A stretch of DNA of 9,052 nucleotides from Candidatus Moraniibacteriota bacterium (GTDB lineage Bacteria > Patescibacteriota > Minisyncoccia > Moranbacterales > UBA9337), in NCBI GenBank assembly GCA_003507475.1, contig DNVQ01000033.1, positions 1 through 9,052 of the forward strand. Reading direction: 5' to 3'. Positions 5,121 to 9,052 of the stretch are shown in pieces. Position numbers and translations under genes: made by a program. The notes below the pieces were generated by a model. The model saw only the letters and a program-made list of their open reading frames with translations, had not been told where the DNA came from and searched no databases. The first letter of the stretch is position 1; every line of letters starts with the position of its first letter.

Positions 5121-7172
5121 ATGAAAAAAAATTTAGAAAAACTTTTTAATCCAGTCACAGTGGCGATTGTGGGAGCTTCGGATAAGGCGGGAAGTGTGGG
5201 GAATGCCATCACTCAAAATCTTTTAAATTTAGGTTTTGGCGGAGAAGTATTTTTAGTGAATCCCAAATATAAGGAATTGCTAGGAAAAAAATGTTATACA
5301 AATTTAAATGAAATTGAAAAAGAAATTGATTTGGCTATTGTGGTGATTCCGGCTATTTTTGTTAACGAGATAATCAAATCAGCCCAAAGGGTAAAAAACT
5401 TCATTGTTATCTCAGCTGGTTTTTCAGAGATTGGAAAGGATGGCCGGATTAAAGAATTTGAATTATTAAAAATCGCAAATAAGAATAATATAAATATTCT
5501 GGGACCAAATTGCTTAGGATTAATTATTCCAAAATTAAATCTAAATGCATCTTTTGCCAGCGGAATGCCAGCGAGCGGGGGAGTATCTCTGATTTCTCAA
5601 TCAGGAGCGTTGGTGGTGGCAATGATGGATATGGCCCAAAAAGAGCAAATAAAATTTTCCCAGATTGTATCGGTAGGAAATAAAATGCAGTTGGGTGAGG
5701 TGGAATTAATGGAATATTTGGCCCAAGATGAAGACACAAAGGTTATCGCTCTTTATCTAGAGGGAATTAAAGACGGACAAAAATTTATTGAAGTAGCTGC
5801 TAAGATTTCTCAAAAAAAACCGATTGTAGTTTTAAAATCGGGCATGAGTGAAAAAGCTCAAAAGGCTATTGCTTCGCATACTGGATCTTTGGCTGGAAGC
5901 GACGAAATAATGAACGCTGCTTTTAAAAAAGCGGGAGTATTGAGAGTAAAGAATCTGGAGGATTTTTTTGCGCTGATAAAATTTCTGTCCAATTTTAAAA
6001 ATGATGCAAATCAGGATTGTGCGATTATTACCAATGCCGGAGGACCGGGAGTTTTGGCAACTGATTCTTTTGGCGGTAAAAAGATAAAATTAAAAGAATT
6101 TTCCCAAGAATTCAAACAAAAATTAAAAGAATTTTTGCCCGCCGAGTCTTCAGTGGAAAATCCAATTGATTTATTGGGTGATGCTACCCAGGAGCGATAT
6201 TATAGAGCTTTGGAATTATTGGAAAAAGAAGAGGTGGGAAATGTGATTTGTATTATGACTGCTCAAGATCAAACCCCGACTGAAAAAATAGCTCAGGTTA
6301 TATCCGAATTTCACAAAAAATCCCAGAAAAATATTATTCCTGTTTTTATCGGGGGAGAAAAAATTGAAGAAGCTATTAAAATTTTAGAAGAAAATAATCT
6401 TCCTAATTTTGATTTTCCCAATGAGGCAATAAGTGCTCTGGATAAATCTTTGGATAAAAAGGAAGTTTTTGAAGTTAAGAAATCATTATTGAAAAAAATA
6501 TTTGGAGTTAAGGATAGATATATTATCAATGATGCTTCGGAGAAAAATAGAAAAGCTCTTTTGTTTGGAGAGGCTGCTAAATTGATGGAAAAATATTCTA
6601 TCCCAGTTATAAATTATGTAAATTTGGCGCCCAATCAAGAGTTAAATGAGAAAGGGCTAAAATTTCCTTTGGTTTTAAAAGTGGATAGTGAAAACGTTTT
6701 GCATAAAACTGAAAAGAGAGGATTGGTTTTGGGAATTAAAAATATAGAAGAACTCAAAAAAGAATTGATTGAAATGAGAAATAATTTTGGGGAAGAAAAT
6801 TTGATTATTCAACCAATGTTAGATCATGAATCAGAACTAATTGTGGGATTAAAGAGAGATGCAGTTTTTGGACCGGTAGTGGTTTTTGGACTAGGGGGAA
6901 TTTATACTGAAGTGTTTAAGATGGTTGATTTTTTGATTTTACCTGCAAGTAAGGAGGAGATAAAAAAAGGAATCCAAGAGAGTAAAATTGGATTTATATT
7001 TGCAGAAACTAGAGGTAAAATACTTTGCGATATAAATGAAATAACAGAGTTTCTTTTTAATTTTACTACCTTAGTAGAGGAGCAAGAATATATAAAAGAA
7101 ATTGATATTAATCCTCTTTTGATAACGAAAGAAGGAAAATTGGTAGCAGTGGATGTGAAAGTTATTTTGTAA
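5121..7172 (+). CDS. Acetate-CoA ligase (ADP-forming), fused alpha-beta subunits
   Basis: This cytoplasmic enzyme converts acetyl-CoA, ADP and phosphate to acetate, CoA and ATP, giving substrate-level ATP at the end of fermentation; other acyl-CoAs may also serve. The 683 aa contain, in order, a CoA-binding Rossmann domain (AIVGAS 15-20, LGPNCLG 127-133), succinyl-CoA-synthetase-like domains (SLISQSGAL 156-164; LYLEGI 211-216 with the likely catalytic E214), the phospho-histidine site SHTGSLAGSD with H253, and a linker around 440-475. The C-terminal ATP-grasp domain follows (about 476-683), with VLHKT around H528, FGLGGIYTEVFK (589-600) and a terminal EIDINPLL. H528 probably corresponds to the beta-subunit histidine proposed to relay phosphate. 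Alpha-then-beta fusion is a common arrangement and the length is near normal, so the enzyme should be intact. The ATG at 5121 lacks a Shine-Dalgarno sequence and follows an 8-bp array. The stop is TAA; no clear terminator follows. Confidence 0.95.
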   Translation: MKKNLEKLFNPVTVAIVGASDKAGSVGNAITQNLLNLGFGGEVFLVNPKYKELLGKKCYTNLNEIEKEIDLAIVVIPAIFVNEIIKSAQRVKNFIVISAGFSEIGKDGRIKEFELLKIANKNNINILGPNCLGLIIPKLNLNASFASGMPASGGVSLISQSGALVVAMMDMAQKEQIKFSQIVSVGNKMQLGEVELMEYLAQDEDTKVIALYLEGIKDGQKFIEVAAKISQKKPIVVLKSGMSEKAQKAIASHTGSLAGSDEIMNAAFKKAGVLRVKNLEDFFALIKFLSNFKNDANQDCAIITNAGGPGVLATDSFGGKKIKLKEFSQEFKQKLKEFLPAESSVENPIDLLGDATQERYYRALELLEKEEVGNVICIMTAQDQTPTEKIAQVISEFHKKSQKNIIPVFIGGEKIEEAIKILEENNLPNFDFPNEAISALDKSLDKKEVFEVKKSLLKKIFGVKDRYIINDASEKNRKALLFGEAAKLMEKYSIPVINYVNLAPNQELNEKGLKFPLVLKVDSENVLHKTEKRGLVLGIKNIEELKKELIEMRNNFGEENLIIQPMLDHESELIVGLKRDAVFGPVVVFGLGGIYTEVFKMVDFLILPASKEEIKKGIQESKIGFIFAETRGKILCDINEITEFLFNFTTLVEEQEYIKEIDINPLLITKEGKLVAVDVKVIL

Positions 7173-7187
7173 TTAATTATTATTTAG

Positions 7188-7211
7188 TTAACGAATTAAC
7201 GAGTTAAAGAG
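7188..7211. repeat. 8-bp periodic array TTAACGAN (3 units)
   Basis: TTAACGAA at 7188, TTAACGAG at 7196 and TTAAAGAG at 7204 stand in exact 8-bp register, beginning 16 nt after the ligase stop. The word is the same as in the array at 3267-3290, showing that the repeat family is dispersed. Confidence 0.75.
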
Positions 7212-7223
7212 TTTGTTTGAATA

Positions 7224-7251
7224 ATTTTGAATTTCTAACTTTGAATTTTGA
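7224..7251. repeat. 7-bp periodic array ATTTTGA (4 units)
   Basis: ATTTTGA at 7224 and 7245, with ATTTCTA at 7231 and ACTTTGA at 7238 between, all in 7-bp register. Confidence 0.6.
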
Positions 7252-7290
7252 TTCAAATCTTAATAACTAATTTATAAAAACAAATTAAGA

Positions 7291-7306
7291 CATTAAATCA
7301 TTAAAA
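7291..7306. repeat. 8-bp doublet CATTAAAT/CATTAAAA
   Basis: Two adjacent octamers differ only in their last base. A two-unit run is weak alone; it is noted because it lies between two 7-bp arrays. Confidence 0.4.
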
Positions 7307-7310
7307 ATTG

Positions 7311-7345
7311 ATTCGAAATTTTAAATTCGAAATTAAAAATTATAA
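7311..7345. repeat. 7-bp periodic array ATTxxAA running into the recJ start
   Basis: Five heptamers begin with ATT and end with AA: ATTCGAA at 7311 and 7325, ATTTTAA at 7318, ATTAAAA at 7332 and ATTATAA at 7339. The last unit is followed by GGAT and then the recJ ATG at 7350, so the array forms the upstream leader of that gene. Confidence 0.65.
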
Positions 7346-7349
7346 GGAT

Positions 7350-9052
7350 ATGATTTGGAAATTAAAAGAAAGTGAAGAGCTTGAATTTGAAACTGATTTG
7401 GATAGTCATCAGTCTTTTTCTTTGCATCCCAAAGTATTGAAATTATTGCTTCAGCGAGGAATTAAAAATCAAGAAGATATTAAAAAATTTATTTTTCCCA
7501 ATTATGATCAGGACGTGAGGGATCCATTTCTTTTTAAAGATATGCAAAAGGCGATGGAGCGATTGAAAATAGCCAAGGAAAAAAATGAGAAAATTTTAGT
7601 TTTTGGAGATTATGATGCAGATGGCATTACCTCTTCATTGATTTTAAAAATCACCCTGGAGGAAGTAGGGTTTGATGTGAGTGTCTATATTCCCAATAAA
7701 GAAGAGGGGTATGGTTTAAACGATGAAGCTCTTAAAAATTTTTCTCAAAAAGGAATAACTCTCGTAATTACTACTGATTGCGGAATCTCCAATAGAAATG
7801 AAGTGGCAGGAGCGGGAAAAATAGGCATGGATATAATTATCACCGATCATCACCATATCCCGCCAGAAATTCCCCAGGCAGTGGCGGTGATAAATCCAAA
7901 AATTAAAGATTGCGGATATCCTGAGAAAAATTTAGCGGGAGTAGGCGTGGCTTTTAAGTTTGTCCAAGCGATTTATGAAACTTTTTTGCCCGATAAAAAA
8001 TCAGATACAAAATGGATGCTAGATCTTGTGGCTATTGGAACGATCGCTGATATGGTTCCGCTTATTGGAGAAAACAGAACTATGGTGAAATTCGGCCTGC
8101 TAGTTCTTTCTAAAACCCGTCGAGTGGGGTTGCAGGAAATGTTTCGGGTGGGAAGAATTTTGATTGATGAAAATAATTTTCCAGACGCAAGAAAAATTTC
8201 TTTTCAAATTGCTCCCCGAATTAACGCTGCTAGTCGCATGACTCATGCCGAGAAAGCTTTTGCTCTTTTGGCAGAGGGTGACAGAGTATTGGCCAGAGAT
8301 ATGGCACTGGATATTGAGGCTCAAAATAGTCGTCGTCAAAAAGAAACTGCTCAGATAGTCAGTGAGGCAGAAAAAATTGCGAGCAATTTTTTTAGGGATA
8401 AGAATTTTATCTTAGTCGCTAATCAAAATTTTCCAGTAGGAATCTTAGGTTTAGTGGCGGGAAAAATGACTGATAAATTCAAGCGGCCGGTCGCTATTTT
8501 GAAAAAAGGAGACACGGAGAGCAAGGGATCTTTTCGCAGTATTCCTAAAATTGATATTATTGAAACAATCGAGGCGTGCAGTGAATTGTTGATTAAATAC
8601 GGAGGGCACTCTCAAGCAGCTGGAATTACCATAAAAAATGAAAATTTAGAAAAATTTTATGATAAAATGGCGGGAATTATTGATGAGAAATTAAAAGGAG
8701 AAGATTTGGCGCCTGAAATAAAATTTGATCTAGAATTAAAATCAGAAGATATTGGAGTTGGTTTGGTTGATGATTTAAAAAAGATGGAGCCTTTTGGGCA
8801 GGGGAACGAGTTGCCGGTTTTTATGATAAAAGAATTAATTATTCAGGATTTAAAATGGCTAGGAAATGGAGAAAAACATCTGAAGTTATTTGTGCGCCCT
8901 AAAGACGGCAGTCCTAAGGTTTTTGAAGCTATTGGATTCAATATGATTGATAAATTTAAAGAATTAAAAATAGGAGATGAAATTAATTTGCTCTTTAATC
9001 TGGAAGAGGATGAATGGAATGGGAATAAAAAGATACAGATGAAGATAATAGA
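7350..9052 (+). CDS. recJ: Single-stranded-DNA-specific exonuclease RecJ (3' end cut by window)
   Basis: RecJ degrades single-stranded DNA 5' to 3' in recombination, mismatch and base-excision repair. The frame is open from the ATG at 7350 to the window edge (567 codons), close to full length for the family. The DHH phosphoesterase core is complete: DYDADG (87-92), TTDCG (141-145), TDHHHIP (165-171), LAGVGVAFK (195-203), LVAIGTIADMVPL (226-238) and PRINAASRM (289-297). The DHHA1 domain has GGHSQAAG (418-425), and the OB-fold region follows from EPFGQGNELP (480-489). All metal-ligand aspartates and histidines are present. The start fits the usual RecJ N-terminus (SFSLHPKVLKLLLQRG); AAGGA at 7344-7348 is a weak Shine-Dalgarno sequence and sits very close to the ATG. 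It lies on the same strand as the ligase gene, 177 nt downstream, with no clear terminator between, so co-transcription is possible but there is no functional link. No stop is seen. Confidence 0.97.
   Translation, partial: MIWKLKESEELEFETDLDSHQSFSLHPKVLKLLLQRGIKNQEDIKKFIFPNYDQDVRDPFLFKDMQKAMERLKIAKEKNEKILVFGDYDADGITSSLILKITLEEVGFDVSVYIPNKEEGYGLNDEALKNFSQKGITLVITTDCGISNRNEVAGAGKIGMDIIITDHHHIPPEIPQAVAVINPKIKDCGYPEKNLAGVGVAFKFVQAIYETFLPDKKSDTKWMLDLVAIGTIADMVPLIGENRTMVKFGLLVLSKTRRVGLQEMFRVGRILIDENNFPDARKISFQIAPRINAASRMTHAEKAFALLAEGDRVLARDMALDIEAQNSRRQKETAQIVSEAEKIASNFFRDKNFILVANQNFPVGILGLVAGKMTDKFKRPVAILKKGDTESKGSFRSIPKIDIIETIEACSELLIKYGGHSQAAGITIKNENLEKFYDKMAGIIDEKLKGEDLAPEIKFDLELKSEDIGVGLVDDLKKMEPFGQGNELPVFMIKELIIQDLKWLGNGEKHLKLFVRPKDGSPKVFEAIGFNMIDKFKELKIGDEINLLFNLEEDEWNGNKKIQMKII

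Noticed and set aside
8100..8339. Minus-strand open frame inside recJ
   Set aside because: It lies antisense to the conserved RecJ region containing PRINAASRM, so it is a shadow.

Overview
The window looks like a piece of a small, AT-rich bacterial chromosome. The best guess is a Candidate Phyla Radiation (Patescibacteria) type organism, or another fermentative uncultivated lineage. The reasons are the low GC, the short gene list, weak or absent Shine-Dalgarno sequences in front of most genes, a fused ADP-forming acetyl-CoA synthetase as energy enzyme, and repeat-filled intergenic DNA. This is inference, as no rRNA or other marker gene is present. The standard code fits every gene; visible stops are TAA and TAG.

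Layout: (1) 113-745, minus strand: an uncharacterised 210-aa soluble protein. (2) 746-1379: about 630 nt without a gene, holding a small palindrome just upstream of that gene, an imperfect inverted repeat (1093-1219) and a GC-rich palindromic repeat (1271-1376). (3) 1380-1727, minus: a DUF559 endonuclease-like protein bracketed by two copies of the GC-rich repeat; the second copy (1735-1809) carries a nested insertion and ends exactly at the next stop codon. (4) 1810-3168, minus: phosphomannomutase/phosphoglucomutase with an extended -10 promoter. (5) 3169-3597: a 7/8-bp periodic intergenic region. (6) 3598-4785, plus: a 395-aa protein that I read as three diverged helix-turn-helix modules joined by charged linkers, with its own promoter candidate, a textbook ribosome binding site and a strong terminator. 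(7) 4870-5120: a second periodic intergenic region. (8) 5121-7172, plus: fused ADP-forming acetate-CoA ligase. (9) 7173-7349: a third periodic intergenic region. (10) 7350 to the window end, plus: RecJ exonuclease, cut by the window edge.

The metabolic and repair genes are ordinary housekeeping functions: sugar-phosphate isomerisation for surface glycans, ATP from acetyl-CoA, and single-strand DNA degradation in repair. They do not form one pathway. Three things stand out. First, the three intergenic regions from 3169 onward are built from short degenerate tandem arrays that alternate between 7-bp and 8-bp periods. Second, the triple-HTH protein has gene signals unlike its neighbours. Third, the DUF559 gene sits inside palindromic repeats like the cargo of a small mobile element. 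No rRNA, tRNA, CRISPR array or transposase was found.
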